Numbered from the stretch's first letter, positions 17,801-26,430 are shown. The stretch is 64,000 bases of DNA from Devosia nitrariae (GCF_030160115.1 NZ_BSNS01000009.1:164801-228800), one strand, 5' to 3'. Notes: generated by a model not told the origin, from the letters alone. Numbers and translations: made by a program.

Positions 17801-18621
17801 TCCGCTCGCTGCTCTATATCCCGGCGAGCTCCGAGCGCTTCATCGCCAAGGCCCATGAGCGCGGCGCCGACGCCATCATCCTCGACCTCGAGGACAGTGT
17901 GGCGGAGCCCGACAAGGACAAGGCGCGCGCAGGCCTTGCCGATGCAATTCCCTTGGCACGCCAGCGTGGTGCCCGAATTTTCGTGCGCGTCAACCACGAT
18001 CCCGAGCGCGTTACCGACGACGTCGAGGCAGCCGTGCGTGCCGGCGCCGACGGCCTGATGCTGCCCAAGACCGAGAGCGCCGACGACCTTGCCCGGCTTG
18101 CCGCACTTCTGGAACCGTTGGAGGCCGCAATCGCCCGGCTGCCGTTCTCCGTCATCGGCCTCATCGAGTCGCCCGCCGCCGTGCTCGATGCGCGCGCCAT
18201 CGCCCGGGGTCCGCGCCTGATGGCTCTCGCCGTCGGCGGCGAGGATCTGGCACTCGCCATGGGTGCCGGACCGACCTCGGAGGTTTTGCGCTTTCCCAAG
18301 CTGCTCGTCCATTACGCCGCCAAGGCGGAGGGGCTGATGTCCATAGGCCTCTTACGCACCGTCGCCGACTATTCCGACCACGCCGCCATCCGCGCCGCGG
18401 GACGGGAGGCCCGCGACTTCGGCTTCGACGGCGCGACCTGCGTGCACCCGGCGGTGGTGCCGCTCCTCAACGAGGCGTTCACGGCAAGCGAGACGGATCT
18501 TGCCTGGGCGCGGCGGGTGGTCGAGGCCGCTGGAGGACAGCCGGGTGCCTTCGCACTCGACGGGCAGATGATCGACGCGCCGGTCCTTGCACGGGCGCGG
18601 CGGTTGCTGGAAGAAAAGTAG
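17797..18621 (+). CDS. HpcH/CitE-type CoA-ester lyase
   Basis: 274 residues, the usual size for the CitE-like family. The TIM-barrel start RSLLYIPASSERF, the strand DAIILDLEDSVAEPDKDKAR, the metal-ligand Glu in VIGLIESPAAVLDA and the AVGGEDLALAMGA loop are all family marks. Relatives split malyl-CoA, citramalyl-CoA or similar hydroxyacyl-CoA esters into acetyl-CoA and a 2-oxo acid. It overlaps the CoA-transferase gene by 4 bases (ATGA), so the two form a transfer-then-cleave pair, as in known citramalate and malate routes; no enoyl-CoA hydratase is encoded here. It is the last gene of the operon that begins at 7609. Confidence 0.88.
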   Translation: MIRSLLYIPASSERFIAKAHERGADAIILDLEDSVAEPDKDKARAGLADAIPLARQRGARIFVRVNHDPERVTDDVEAAVRAGADGLMLPKTESADDLARLAALLEPLEAAIARLPFSVIGLIESPAAVLDARAIARGPRLMALAVGGEDLALAMGAGPTSEVLRFPKLLVHYAAKAEGLMSIGLLRTVADYSDHAAIRAAGREARDFGFDGATCVHPAVVPLLNEAFTASETDLAWARRVVEAAGGQPGAFALDGQMIDAPVLARARRLLEEK

Positions 18622-18779
18622 TTGGAGCGCCCTTTCCCCCCTCCCTGGCCCTTGGCGAGTTGGAGGCAGCGGCAGGCGTAGCGCCGACGAGAAGATAGAT
18701 TTTTAACTATGTTGTTCGGATTTCAGCAACGAAGGTGCCTGGCGATGGATTAGGACGCTGCTTAGAGGAGTCCAGGTCC

Positions 18780-19016
18780 ATGCCGCGCTACTTCTTCGAT
18801 GTTGAGAACAGGCATGCTGTTCGGGATTATGTCGGACAGGAGCTGGCAAGCCTGCACGCTGCAAAGGCAGAGGCCGACCGGGCGCTTAGCGAAGCGGTGA
18901 AAGACGACTTCTCCTATGAGGCTCGGCGAGACATGGCGATCAACGTCCGGGATGAAGCCAGCGTGGTTGTCCTCCGGGTGTTTCTCTCATATTCAGCGAC
19001 GCCGCCCCTATCCTAG
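18780..19016 (+). CDS. Small DUF6894-like protein
   Basis: 78 residues. The ATG at 18780 follows an AGAGGAG site and starts MPRYFFDVENRH, the characteristic opening of DUF6894 proteins, with the later GQELASLHAAKAEADRAL helix also typical. These short cytoplasmic proteins are widespread in rhizobia and their function is unknown. The gene stands alone between two operons and is convergent with the secreted protein gene at 19051. The 160 bases upstream are less GC-rich than the surroundings and probably hold its promoter. Confidence 0.7.
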   Translation: MPRYFFDVENRHAVRDYVGQELASLHAAKAEADRALSEAVKDDFSYEARRDMAINVRDEASVVVLRVFLSYSATPPLS

Positions 19017-19050
19017 TCTAAGAGCCGCCAGCAAAGTGCCCGTACGCGCC

Positions 19051-19527
19051 TCAACCCGGCGGTGAAGGCACCGGCGTCCTAGCCTCCCATGCCTTCAGCA
19101 TTTCTTGCGTCTCCTCGGCGGTGTTTACGGGACCGCCCGACCAAAACGAGCCGGTGCACTCATCCGGCGGCGCCGGTTCGGCAACGCCGATCCCGTCCCA
19201 GTTGAGAATATCGGTTCCGTGCCCGCCACTCATGGCGATGGTCTCGCCGACATAGACGGCTTTCCCGTTGAAGCCGTCGATGAGCCGGATGCGGCCGTCG
19301 TCGGTGCGTTCGACTGTAGTGTCATGGTGCCAAATGACGACGGAATCGCCGTGTCGCAGACAATTGTTTTCGTCGATCCGAAGCTCGCCAACGGCTAACG
19401 CATTTAAAGAAGCATCTGCAGGCGTGGCAGCTCTGGCAAAATGCGGGAGAGGCATCTCCTCCTCCGCATGGGCCGGCAAGATCGCCAGCGCTGCCGCATA
19501 TACCGCCAGGTGATATCGCCGCCTCAT
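19051..19527 (-). CDS. Hypothetical secreted protein
   Basis: 158 residues. A Sec signal peptide is visible (RRRYHLAVYAAALAILPAHA, then EEEMPLP), so the mature protein should be periplasmic or released. The rest is a small, probably beta-rich domain with NNCLRHGDSVVIWHHDTTV and a segment of Gly/Asp turns (GGHGTDILNWDGIG). A single Cys pair (NNCLRH and DECTGS) could form a disulphide. I recognise no family. It is convergent with the DUF6894-like gene and has no obvious operon partner. Confidence 0.6.
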   Translation of the reverse strand: MRRRYHLAVYAAALAILPAHAEEEMPLPHFARAATPADASLNALAVGELRIDENNCLRHGDSVVIWHHDTTVERTDDGRIRLIDGFNGKAVYVGETIAMSGGHGTDILNWDGIGVAEPAPPDECTGSFWSGGPVNTAEETQEMLKAWEARTPVPSPPG

Positions 19528-19611
19528 GTTGCCTCCAGCTGCCGCCGGGACACCATCATCAGCGAATGCGGCGCAAACGAGGCTTGGCGACGGTGGGTAA
19601 AGTCCTTTCGC

Positions 19612-20370
19612 CTAAAGCCCCAGCGCCCTGAGCTTCTCGATCGAACGCCCTGCAAACCTCTGCCAGTCGGACGGATTGTCGTGCTCGGCCACGATATGGT
19701 CGGCCGCCGTCTGCTTGAACAGCGGTACCAGCGTCTCCCAGTCGATGATGCCGTCACCGGTCGCCGTCCAGCCGTCATCGGCCGCGGTGCCCGGCGGCGC
19801 CGTGTCCTTGGTCTGAATGGCGGCGATCCGGTCGCCATAGCGAGTGAGCTCGGCGGCAGGGTCCGCGCCCGCCCGTGTGATCCAGCCGCAGTCGATCTCG
19901 AACCACACAGTATCGCCGCCCGTTTCGAGGATGTGATCGATCGGCCGACTGCCGTCGGGTAGGGCCAAGTATTCGAAATCGTGGTTGTGCCAAGCGACTT
20001 TCAGGTCGTGTGGCTGCGCCTTCTGTGCTCCCCGCGCCAGCTTCTCGCCGAGCCGCTGCCAGAAGGCCGATGTTGTCTCGCGCTCTTCTACCGGAATGTA
20101 AGGCGGGATCATCAGCGTTGCCCCGAGCGTCAGGGCGATGTCGATGAAACGCTCCGGCTCGTCGACAAGACCCGACAGCGGCATATGGAAGCCGTAGCAG
20201 GCGAGCCCTGCATCGTCGAGCTGCCGGCGAAAGAGGGCCGGGTCCGCCTCATAGGCCGGCAGCCAAGGCTCGATGGCGTCGTATCCCATCTGCTTGAGGA
20301 TGGGGAACTGTGCTGCAAGTGGCGGAAAATTGCGCGAGGAATAGAGCTGGTAGGCAATTGGGTAAGCCAT
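19612..20370 (-). CDS. Sugar phosphate isomerase/epimerase (AP-endonuclease-2/xylose-isomerase-like TIM barrel)
   Basis: 252 residues. The metal-binding pattern of the IolE/hydroxypyruvate-isomerase group is present: HMPLSG, VAWHNHDFEY, WFEIDCGWI, AIQTKDTAP and AEHDNPSDW. These supply the His, Glu and Asp ligands that support proton transfer in sugar or inositol-derived substrates in the cytoplasm. It is the last gene of a minus-strand operon with an ABC sugar transporter and a VOC protein; only 2 bases separate it from the VOC gene. The actual substrate is unknown. Confidence 0.85.
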   Translation of the reverse strand: MAYPIAYQLYSSRNFPPLAAQFPILKQMGYDAIEPWLPAYEADPALFRRQLDDAGLACYGFHMPLSGLVDEPERFIDIALTLGATLMIPPYIPVEERETTSAFWQRLGEKLARGAQKAQPHDLKVAWHNHDFEYLALPDGSRPIDHILETGGDTVWFEIDCGWITRAGADPAAELTRYGDRIAAIQTKDTAPPGTAADDGWTATGDGIIDWETLVPLFKQTAADHIVAEHDNPSDWQRFAGRSIEKLRALGL

Positions 20371-20372
20371 GC

Positions 20373-20852
20373 TCAGCCCTGGGGCTCCTTGTCGGCGTCG
20401 AACTCGAGGAGCTCCAGCATCACGCCGAGCTGGGGAACGGTGTCGTAGTACGCATAGCGCCCGTGGCTGCCGTCGAACTCGCCGCTCTGCAGGAGCTTAT
20501 GACCTTTGCCCTCGAGATAGGCGTGACGGTTGGTGAGGTTTTTTGTCTTGAACGCGATGTGGTGGCAGCCGGGGCCCTTCTCTTCGAGAAGGTCGCGCCA
20601 GGCGCTCTTCTCAGGCCCTGGCTCGAGGAATTCCACGTCGATATTGCCGAACTTGAACATGCGGATCTTGCATCCGACAGCCGCGGGCATGCCGTTGTAG
20701 ATGGCCCTCGCTTCTTCCGGCTCGGCGGCCTTGCCGAGCGGCGGCAAGGGCTTGCCGGTGAGGTCCGCGAACCACTGGGAGGATTTGTCGACATCGTCGG
20801 TGACGAAGCAGATTTGCATCACCGCGTCTTCGTCGAGCAGGCGCTTGTCCAT
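20373..20852 (-). CDS. VOC-family (glyoxalase/dioxygenase fold) protein
   Basis: 159 residues from the ATG at 20852. A longer frame runs to 20981 but its first part translates an intergenic repeat, so it is not used. Two beta-alpha-beta-beta-beta modules are visible: MQICFVTDDVDKSSQWFADLTG at the start and CHHIAFKTKNLTNRHAYLEGKG in the middle. The fold supports metal-dependent isomerases, lyases and dioxygenases. Candidate ligands are His in CHHIAF and Glu in LELLEFD. It lies between the binding-protein and isomerase genes, so a step in the same sugar pathway is likely. Confidence 0.82.
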   Translation of the reverse strand: MDKRLLDEDAVMQICFVTDDVDKSSQWFADLTGKPLPPLGKAAEPEEARAIYNGMPAAVGCKIRMFKFGNIDVEFLEPGPEKSAWRDLLEEKGPGCHHIAFKTKNLTNRHAYLEGKGHKLLQSGEFDGSHGRYAYYDTVPQLGVMLELLEFDADKEPQG

Positions 20853-20928
20853 TTTGGTCTGTCCATGTGAGGGAGGAGTCGCAGGCGGCCCGGCCGCAAC
20901 CGGGTCGCCCGCGTCGGGAGGAAGGGTT

Positions 20929-20985
20929 AGAGCGTTTTCAGCAAAAGTGGGTACCGGTTTTGCGGTTCGAAAACGCGACAATTCA
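20929..20985. repeat. Nested palindromic repeat B, copy 1
   Basis: Outer arms GCGTTTTC and GAAAACGC enclose an inner palindrome (GCAAAA...TTTTGC). It lies inside the minus-strand operon between the binding-protein and VOC genes. Other copies are at 29550-29603 and 33044-33097. Confidence 0.8.
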
Positions 20986-20990
20986 GAACT

Positions 20991-22238
20991 CTAGCCGAGG
21001 ATGGTGTCGTAGTTTTCCTTCATCTGGGCGATGGCATCGTCGACCGTCATGTTGGGATCGCTCCAGAAATTGAAGACGACGTCCCAGATCGAATCCTGCC
21101 AGTCGGCGTCCGCCGTGTTGTGCGGGTTCTGCACCTGGTGGGCCGGATCGCCGAGGATCTCGAGTACTTCCTGGCTGCACGCGTCGAGGCTGTCGGCCGG
21201 CGCGTCGAGCCGCACGGGGGTCGATCCCTTCTCGGCGGCGAAAGCGCCCTGAACCTCGGGGTCGACAACGACGGAGGCAAAGTCGAGCTCGGCCTGCTGT
21301 ACGTCTTCGGGAACGCCGCCGAGCAGGCCCCAGGCGTCGACCGTCACCACGACCGCCTTGCCGCCTGGAATCTGCATGCAGCCGAAATCGGTGCCCGGCA
21401 CCTTGTCGGCCGCCAGCCACTCGCCCTTCATCCAGTCGCCATGCACCTGCATGAGGGCCCTGCCGCTGATCACCTCATTGGTGGTCTCGTTCCAGGGGCG
21501 GTTTTGCGCCGCCGGCCCTGCCTCGTTGGCGAACAGCCGCAGCGTCTCGAGCGTCTGGCGGAACGCGGGATCGTCGAGCGCAGCAGGATCGACCTCGCTG
21601 CCATAGATGGCACTGTAGACGTCCGGACCTGCCACCGCGGCGGTCAGCGCATGCATCAGATAGCCGACCTGGAACGGCTGGCTGCCCACCGCCACGGGAT
21701 CGTAGCCGGCGGCGCGGATGGTCTCGAAGTCGGCGAACATGTCCTCGAAGGAGGTCCATGCGGTCGGATCGACGCCGGCCGCTTCGGCGACTTCCATGTT
21801 GTAATAGACCATGCCATCGATATGCAGCGCCGTCGGCACCTTGACGATCTCGCCGTCGACGCTGATCGCTGCGGCAACCGAAGTCGGCAGGTTCTCGACG
21901 ACATTGTTCTCCTCGAACCACTGGGTCAGCGGAAGGCCCAGCCCCATCCCGGCGAGGTCGCGATAGACGCCGGGGTTGGACTCCATGAACACGTTCGGCG
22001 GCTGCCCGCCGGTGACGAGGCTCATCAGGTTGACGTTGGAGCCCGTGTCATGGGGGATGGCGATGTCGGTCCAGCTATGGCCCTTCTCCTCGAGGCCGGC
22101 GCGCAGCACGTTGAGTGCGGCGACCTCGGGCGGCGCGGACCAGCTGTGGTAGATGACGAGGTCGGTTGCCATCGCCCCCGTCGAGGCGGTGCCGAGCATG
22201 AGACCGGCGGCAAGCCCGGTCAGCAATTTCCTGGACAT
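20991..22238 (-). CDS. Sugar ABC transporter solute-binding protein (family 1)
   Basis: 415 residues from the ATG at 22238, which has a strong AAGGGAGAGAG site. The signal peptide is MSRKLLTGLAAGLMLGTAS... with cleavage near AMA-TDL. Mature features of the family 1 binders are present: VIYHSWSAPPEVAALNVL, TGGQPPNVFMESNP and the C-terminal FWSDPNMTVDDAIAQM. It delivers a sugar to the permeases encoded upstream at 23373-25198. The gene comes after the ATPase gene, so the operon order is permease, permease, ATPase, binding protein, VOC, isomerase. The ligand is unknown. Confidence 0.9.
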   Translation of the reverse strand: MSRKLLTGLAAGLMLGTASTGAMATDLVIYHSWSAPPEVAALNVLRAGLEEKGHSWTDIAIPHDTGSNVNLMSLVTGGQPPNVFMESNPGVYRDLAGMGLGLPLTQWFEENNVVENLPTSVAAAISVDGEIVKVPTALHIDGMVYYNMEVAEAAGVDPTAWTSFEDMFADFETIRAAGYDPVAVGSQPFQVGYLMHALTAAVAGPDVYSAIYGSEVDPAALDDPAFRQTLETLRLFANEAGPAAQNRPWNETTNEVISGRALMQVHGDWMKGEWLAADKVPGTDFGCMQIPGGKAVVVTVDAWGLLGGVPEDVQQAELDFASVVVDPEVQGAFAAEKGSTPVRLDAPADSLDACSQEVLEILGDPAHQVQNPHNTADADWQDSIWDVVFNFWSDPNMTVDDAIAQMKENYDTILG

Positions 22239-22261
22239 ATCTCTCTCCCTTGCAATGTTGG

Positions 22262-23362
22262 TCACATCCGCTGCCCTGTACGGGCGTCGAATAGGTTTGC
22301 CTTGCCCCGAAGAAAGCCGACCGAGACGGCTTGGCCCGGTGCCAGCGCCGAGGCGATGGCCGGGTCGATGCGCAAGGCGAGCAGCTCGTCCTCGAAGCGG
22401 AAATACGCGCTGGCGTCGGGCCCGGTGCGCTCGGCATATTGGACCGGCACGTTGAACACCCCCGCCGCCCCCTCGACCGAACCGTCTGGCGTGCCGAAGT
22501 GCTCGGGCCGCAGTCCCGCGATGATTTCGGCGCCATCCTCGGGCCGCGCGGAAAAATCATAGTCGGAAACGTCGAGACGTATGCCCGAGCCGAAGATGGC
22601 CTCCGTACGGCCGTTGGCGAGCGACAGCTTCGCCTTGCGCAGGTTCATCGCCGGGGAGCCGATGAACCCGGCAACGAAGAGGTTGGCCGGTCTCTCGTAA
22701 ATCTCGTCGGGCGTGCCGAACTGCTGGATGACGCCGGCATTCATCACCGCGATCTTGGTGGCCATGGTCATGGCCTCGATCTGGTCGTGGGTGACGTAGA
22801 CGACGGTGTGGTTGAGCTCGTCGTGGAGCCTCTTGATCTCCATGCGCATTTCGGTGCGCAGCTTGGCGTCGAGATTGCTGAGCGGCTCGTCGAACAGGAA
22901 CACCCCGACGTTCTTGACCAGCGCCCGCCCGATGGCGACGCGCTGGCGCTGCCCGCCCGAAAGCTGCGCCGGCTTGCGGTCGAGCAGCGGCTCGATCTGC
23001 AGGAGTTTCGCCGCCCAGGCGACGCGCCGCTCGATTTCGTCGGCGGGCAGCTTCGAGGAGACGAGCCCGAACTTGAGGTTTCCGCGCACCGTCTTGGTCG
23101 GATAGAGCGCGTAGGACTGGAACACCATGGCCAACCCCCGATCCTTGGGATCGAGGTCGGTGACGTCGCGGTCTCCGATGACAATGCGTCCATCGGTAAC
23201 GTCGAGGAGGCCCGCCAGCAGGTTTAAGAGGGTGGTCTTGCCGCAGCCCGAGGGCCCGAGCAGCACCAGGAAGTCTCCGTCCTCGATGGCGAGGTTGAGG
23301 TCGTCGAGGACCGTGAGGTGCCCGTAGGTCTTGGTGATGTGTTCGAAGCTGACGCGCGGCAT
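22262..23362 (-). CDS. Sugar ABC transporter ATPase (MalK/UgpC type)
   Basis: 366 residues from the ATG at 23362; a start at 23389 is possible but would overlap the permease gene. Walker A is GPSGCGKTTLL, the signature [14 protein letters not shown], Walker [16 protein letters not shown], and a TOBE/OB regulatory tail covers about 240-366. It is a dedicated partner for the two permeases just upstream. The gene is 10 bases after the permease stop and 24 bases before the binding-protein start. Confidence 0.92.
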   Translation of the reverse strand: MPRVSFEHITKTYGHLTVLDDLNLAIEDGDFLVLLGPSGCGKTTLLNLLAGLLDVTDGRIVIGDRDVTDLDPKDRGLAMVFQSYALYPTKTVRGNLKFGLVSSKLPADEIERRVAWAAKLLQIEPLLDRKPAQLSGGQRQRVAIGRALVKNVGVFLFDEPLSNLDAKLRTEMRMEIKRLHDELNHTVVYVTHDQIEAMTMATKIAVMNAGVIQQFGTPDEIYERPANLFVAGFIGSPAMNLRKAKLSLANGRTEAIFGSGIRLDVSDYDFSARPEDGAEIIAGLRPEHFGTPDGSVEGAAGVFNVPVQYAERTGPDASAYFRFEDELLALRIDPAIASALAPGQAVSVGFLRGKANLFDARTGQRM

Positions 23363-23372
23363 ATGGTGTCCA

Positions 23373-24305
23373 TCAACCCTTGATTGCACCCGCCGTGATG
23401 CCCTGCACGAAGAGCTTTCCGACGAGGAAATAGATGACGAGCGGAGGGATGGCCGTGAGCAGCGCAGCGGCCATGTTCTGGTTGTAGGCGACGGTGCCGG
23501 TCGAGATGGTAATGAGATTTGCCAGGTTCACCGTCATCGGCTGGGCGTTGAAGCCGCCGAAGGTCACCCCGATCAGATAGTCGTTCCAGACCGAGGTGAT
23601 CTGCAGGATCAGGATGACGATGAGGATGTTTCCCGACATCGGCACGATGATCTCGAAAAAGATCCGCCAGAACGAGCCCGAATCCATGATCGCCGCGCTC
23701 AGGATTTCCTGTGGCACATCCTTGTAGTAGTTGCGGAAGATGAGGGTGAGCACCGGCATGGAGAGGACCGAGTGGACGAGCGCCACCCCCCAGATCGAGC
23801 CGTAGACCTTGAGCGTCGAAGTCATCGAGATCAGCGGAAACATGATGATCTGGAAGGGCACGAACGCGCAGATGAACAACAGGAAGAGGAAAGGCCCCGC
23901 CCATCTGACGTTCCACAGCGCTAGCGCGTAGCCGGTCACCATCGAAAGCGCGATCGACAGCACGAGCGAGGGAAAGAGGATGGCGACCGAGTTCCAGAAC
24001 CCGACCTTGAGGCCGTTGCAGTTGATGCCCGAGCAGGCCTGGTTCCAGGCGTAATCCCAGGCCTCGAGCGTCCACATCGAGGGCGGCGCGAAGATCGCGC
24101 CCTCGCGGATCTGCGCCATGGTCTTGAACGAGGTGACCACCACCACATAGAGCGGCACCGCAAAGAACAGCGCGCAGATACTGAGGAACACCAGCACTGC
24201 GATCGAGCGGCCAGTGATCATCTTCTTGCGGCGCGGAAAGTAAGGTGCCCTGTCGATGGCGATTTCGGCGCCGGCGGCGCGCTGGGCGACGGTCAGCTCA
24301 CTCAT
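23373..24305 (-). CDS. Sugar ABC transporter permease (MalG/UgpE type)
   Basis: 310 residues with six membrane segments. The EAA loop is EILSAAIMDSGSFWRIFFEI (about 205-225) and the C-terminus FVQGITAGAIKG is the common ending of the MalG branch. The N-terminal 30 residues form a basic cytoplasmic tail before the first helix. It pairs with the permease encoded by 24302-25198; the two genes overlap by 4 bases (ATGA). Confidence 0.92.
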   Translation of the reverse strand: MSELTVAQRAAGAEIAIDRAPYFPRRKKMITGRSIAVLVFLSICALFFAVPLYVVVVTSFKTMAQIREGAIFAPPSMWTLEAWDYAWNQACSGINCNGLKVGFWNSVAILFPSLVLSIALSMVTGYALALWNVRWAGPFLFLLFICAFVPFQIIMFPLISMTSTLKVYGSIWGVALVHSVLSMPVLTLIFRNYYKDVPQEILSAAIMDSGSFWRIFFEIIVPMSGNILIVILILQITSVWNDYLIGVTFGGFNAQPMTVNLANLITISTGTVAYNQNMAAALLTAIPPLVIYFLVGKLFVQGITAGAIKG

Positions 24306-25198
24306 TTCACCGCCTCCGCCCGCCGGCGCTGCTGCCAGGCCGTGAGCAGCACGAGCGGCAGGAAGACCACGGCGGTGATCACCAGCATCATCACGGCCGC
24401 CGCCGACGCGTAGCCGAGATTGCCCGAGGAGCTCAGCGCCTGGATGGTGAAATAGGCCGGCACATAGGTCGACTGGCCGGGGCCGCCATTGGTCATGGCC
24501 ACGATCACGTCATAGGCCTTGATGACGCCGAGTGAGAGAAGGATCGCGCAGGTGATGAAGGTGAACTTCATCATCGGGATGACGATCTCTATATAGAGCC
24601 GCCAGAGCGGGACGCCGTCGAGTTTGGCCGCGCTCCAGATCTCGGAATTGATCGATTTGAGCCCGGCCAGCATCAGCGCCATGTAGAATCCTGAGCTCTG
24701 CCAGACCGAGGCGAGGATGATGCCGTACATGGCCGTGTCGGCGTGGGCGAGCCAGCTGAAGTTGAGCCCGGTCAAACCGATCTGGTGCAGGAAGTTCTCG
24801 ATGCCCATGTCGGGATTGAACATCCAGCGCCAGGCGGCGCCGGTCACGATCAGCGACACCGCCAGAGGATAGAGAAAGACGGTGCGAAAGAGGCTTTCTC
24901 CGCGCTTCTCCTTGTCGATCATCGCCGCGAGCACGAAGCCGAAGACGATGGCGAGGGCGCTGCCGAGCCCGAGCGTGATGAGGTTCCTGAGCGAAATCAT
25001 CCAGGCATCGTCACGGAACAGCCGGCTGTATTGCCGGCCCCACTCGCTCCAGTCGATGGTGTATTCGGGCAGGCGCCGGCTGCGGGTGAACGAGAGATAG
25101 ATCGTCCAGCCGATAGCGCCGACGAAAGCCACCGCCGTGACCGCCAGCGCCGGCGTCAGGGCCAGTTGTGGCGATAGCCTGCTCCATCGCAACGCCAT
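24302..25198 (-). CDS. Sugar ABC transporter permease (MalF/UgpA type)
   Basis: 298 residues from the ATG at 25198 (GGGAGGGG site upstream). Six membrane segments are present. The EAA-type loop is WSAAKLDGVPLWRLYIEIVI (about 205-225). As the first gene of the minus-strand sugar operon it should be preceded by the promoter, in the 205-base gap shared with the divergent aldo/keto reductase gene. That gap contains the TATTATCGTT motif (25291-25300) that recurs upstream of the lacI gene at 26482. Confidence 0.9.
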   Translation of the reverse strand: MALRWSRLSPQLALTPALAVTAVAFVGAIGWTIYLSFTRSRRLPEYTIDWSEWGRQYSRLFRDDAWMISLRNLITLGLGSALAIVFGFVLAAMIDKEKRGESLFRTVFLYPLAVSLIVTGAAWRWMFNPDMGIENFLHQIGLTGLNFSWLAHADTAMYGIILASVWQSSGFYMALMLAGLKSINSEIWSAAKLDGVPLWRLYIEIVIPMMKFTFITCAILLSLGVIKAYDVIVAMTNGGPGQSTYVPAYFTIQALSSSGNLGYASAAAVMMLVITAVVFLPLVLLTAWQQRRRAEAVK

Positions 25199-25290
25199 GA
25201 CGTTCCCCTCCCTCAACACGACGGTGACTGTCGCGCCGGTTTGGCCTTGCAGGCCTCTTTGCATTGAGCTGGGCCTTGCGGCCTTCTCTG

Positions 25291-25305
25291 TATTATCGTT
25301 AATCT
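25291..25305. promoter_or_regulatory. Candidate LacI-type operator in divergent promoter gap
   Basis: ATTATCGTTAAT (25292-25303) is symmetric at 10 of 12 positions around a central CG. The 10-mer TATTATCGTT (25291-25300) recurs exactly at 26230-26239. It lies between the sugar operon (minus) and the aldo/keto reductase (plus) and may be bound by the LacI protein encoded at 26482. Confidence 0.45.
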
Positions 25306-25402
25306 AGGAGGGGAATTCGACGTTCGTCAACGGTGATTTTGCATATTGTGGGAACGCCACGCCCGAGGACGGACAGGCAGGAGAGCAAGGGAGGGAGTCG
25401 CA

Positions 25403-26215
25403 TTGAAGAATCAATATGGTATGCCGCTGATGGGGTTCGGCACCTATGGCCGCACCGGCGCGGCGGGCATAGCGGCGATCTCCCTCGCGCTCGAAACCGG
25501 CTATCGGCACCTGGACACGGCGCAGGACTACAACACCGAGCGGGAGGTGGGCGAAGCGGTGCGGGCTTCCGGCCTTGCCCGTAACGAAGTATTCCTGACC
25601 ACTAAGGTGGCGACCCAGAATTTCGCTGAGGGGCGGCTGGTGCCGTCGCTGAGGAAAAGCTGCGAGGAAATCGGGGTCGACCAAGTGGACCTGGCGCTCA
25701 TCCACTGGCCCTCGCCACGCGGCGAGGTGCCGCTTGCCACGTACCTCACGCAGCTTGCCGAAGCGCAATCGCTGGGGCTTGCCAGCCTGATGGGCGTTTC
25801 CAACTTCACCATCGCACTTTTGGAAGAGGCCGAGGCGATCCTGGGCAAGGGCGCGATCGTCAACAATCAGGTCGAACTCAATCCCTACATTACCAACGCC
25901 AAGCTTGCAGCCTATTGCAACAGCAGGGAAATTTCCGTCACCTGCTACCAGCCGATCTCCAAGGGCCGCCTCAAGGACGACCCGGTCCTCACCCGCATCG
26001 GCAAACAACATGGCGCGAGCGTCGAGCAGGTTGCGCTCGCCTGGGAGATGGCCAGGGGCTATTGCGCCATACCGACGTCCAGCCGCGCCGAGCGCATCCG
26101 CAGCAACTACGAAGCAACTCGCCTCAGCCTTGCGCCCGATGAGATCGCCGCCATCGACGCCCTCGATCGCGGCCGGCGCGCGGTCGATCCCGCCTGGGGC
26201 CCGGAGTGGGATTAG
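25403..26215 (+). CDS. Aldo/keto reductase (2,5-didehydrogluconate reductase-like)
   Basis: 270 residues from a TTG at 25403, preferred because AAGGGAGGG precedes it at normal distance and the family start (x-N-x-x-MPxxGFGTY) needs these residues; the alternative ATG is at 25421. The catalytic tetrad is complete: Asp38 (HLDTAQ), Tyr43 (DYNTE), Lys68 (LTTKV) and His101 (LIHWP). The NADPH-binding tail IPTSSRAERIRSN is of the AKR5 type. It should reduce a keto-sugar or sugar aldehyde in the cytoplasm. It is divergent from the sugar ABC operon and followed by a lacI gene, so all three probably serve one pathway. Confidence 0.88.
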   Translation: MKNQYGMPLMGFGTYGRTGAAGIAAISLALETGYRHLDTAQDYNTEREVGEAVRASGLARNEVFLTTKVATQNFAEGRLVPSLRKSCEEIGVDQVDLALIHWPSPRGEVPLATYLTQLAEAQSLGLASLMGVSNFTIALLEEAEAILGKGAIVNNQVELNPYITNAKLAAYCNSREISVTCYQPISKGRLKDDPVLTRIGKQHGASVEQVALAWEMARGYCAIPTSSRAERIRSNYEATRLSLAPDEIAAIDALDRGRRAVDPAWGPEWD

Positions 26216-26229
26216 CTTGCCCCAGTTCA

Positions 26230-26239
26230 TATTATCGTT
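26230..26239. promoter_or_regulatory. Second copy of TATTATCGTT motif
   Basis: This exact 10-base match to 25291-25300 lies just downstream of the aldo/keto reductase stop and upstream of the lacI gene. It is less symmetric than the first copy. It is a candidate operator for autoregulation. Confidence 0.35.
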
Positions 26240-26344
26240 CAAATAAGGTCACCATTGTTGACCCATCACCGCGATCGGTGAACTGGATTCTCCGGGCGGT
26301 GGGCCCAAGGCATTTACCAATGGCGGAGATGGGGCGGGGCGCTA

Positions 26345-26402
26345 GAGCGGGATGCGAAAAAAGCCTGCCCCGGACTGGATCCGGGGTGGGAACCGGTTTT
26401 TT
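26345..26402. repeat. Dispersed intergenic repeat A, copy 2
   Basis: This copy matches 2881-2940 closely (GAGCGGGATGC ... GGGAACCGGTTTTT). It lies in the 266-base gap between the aldo/keto reductase and lacI genes. Confidence 0.75.
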
Positions 26403-26430
26403 ACAAAAGATCCCGCCACAACAAAAAGGT

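Noticed and set aside
20853..20981. An upstream start for the VOC protein
   Set aside because: The added residues translate repeat B (20929-20985). The same peptide appears in other frames that cross other copies of the repeat, so it is not part of the gene.
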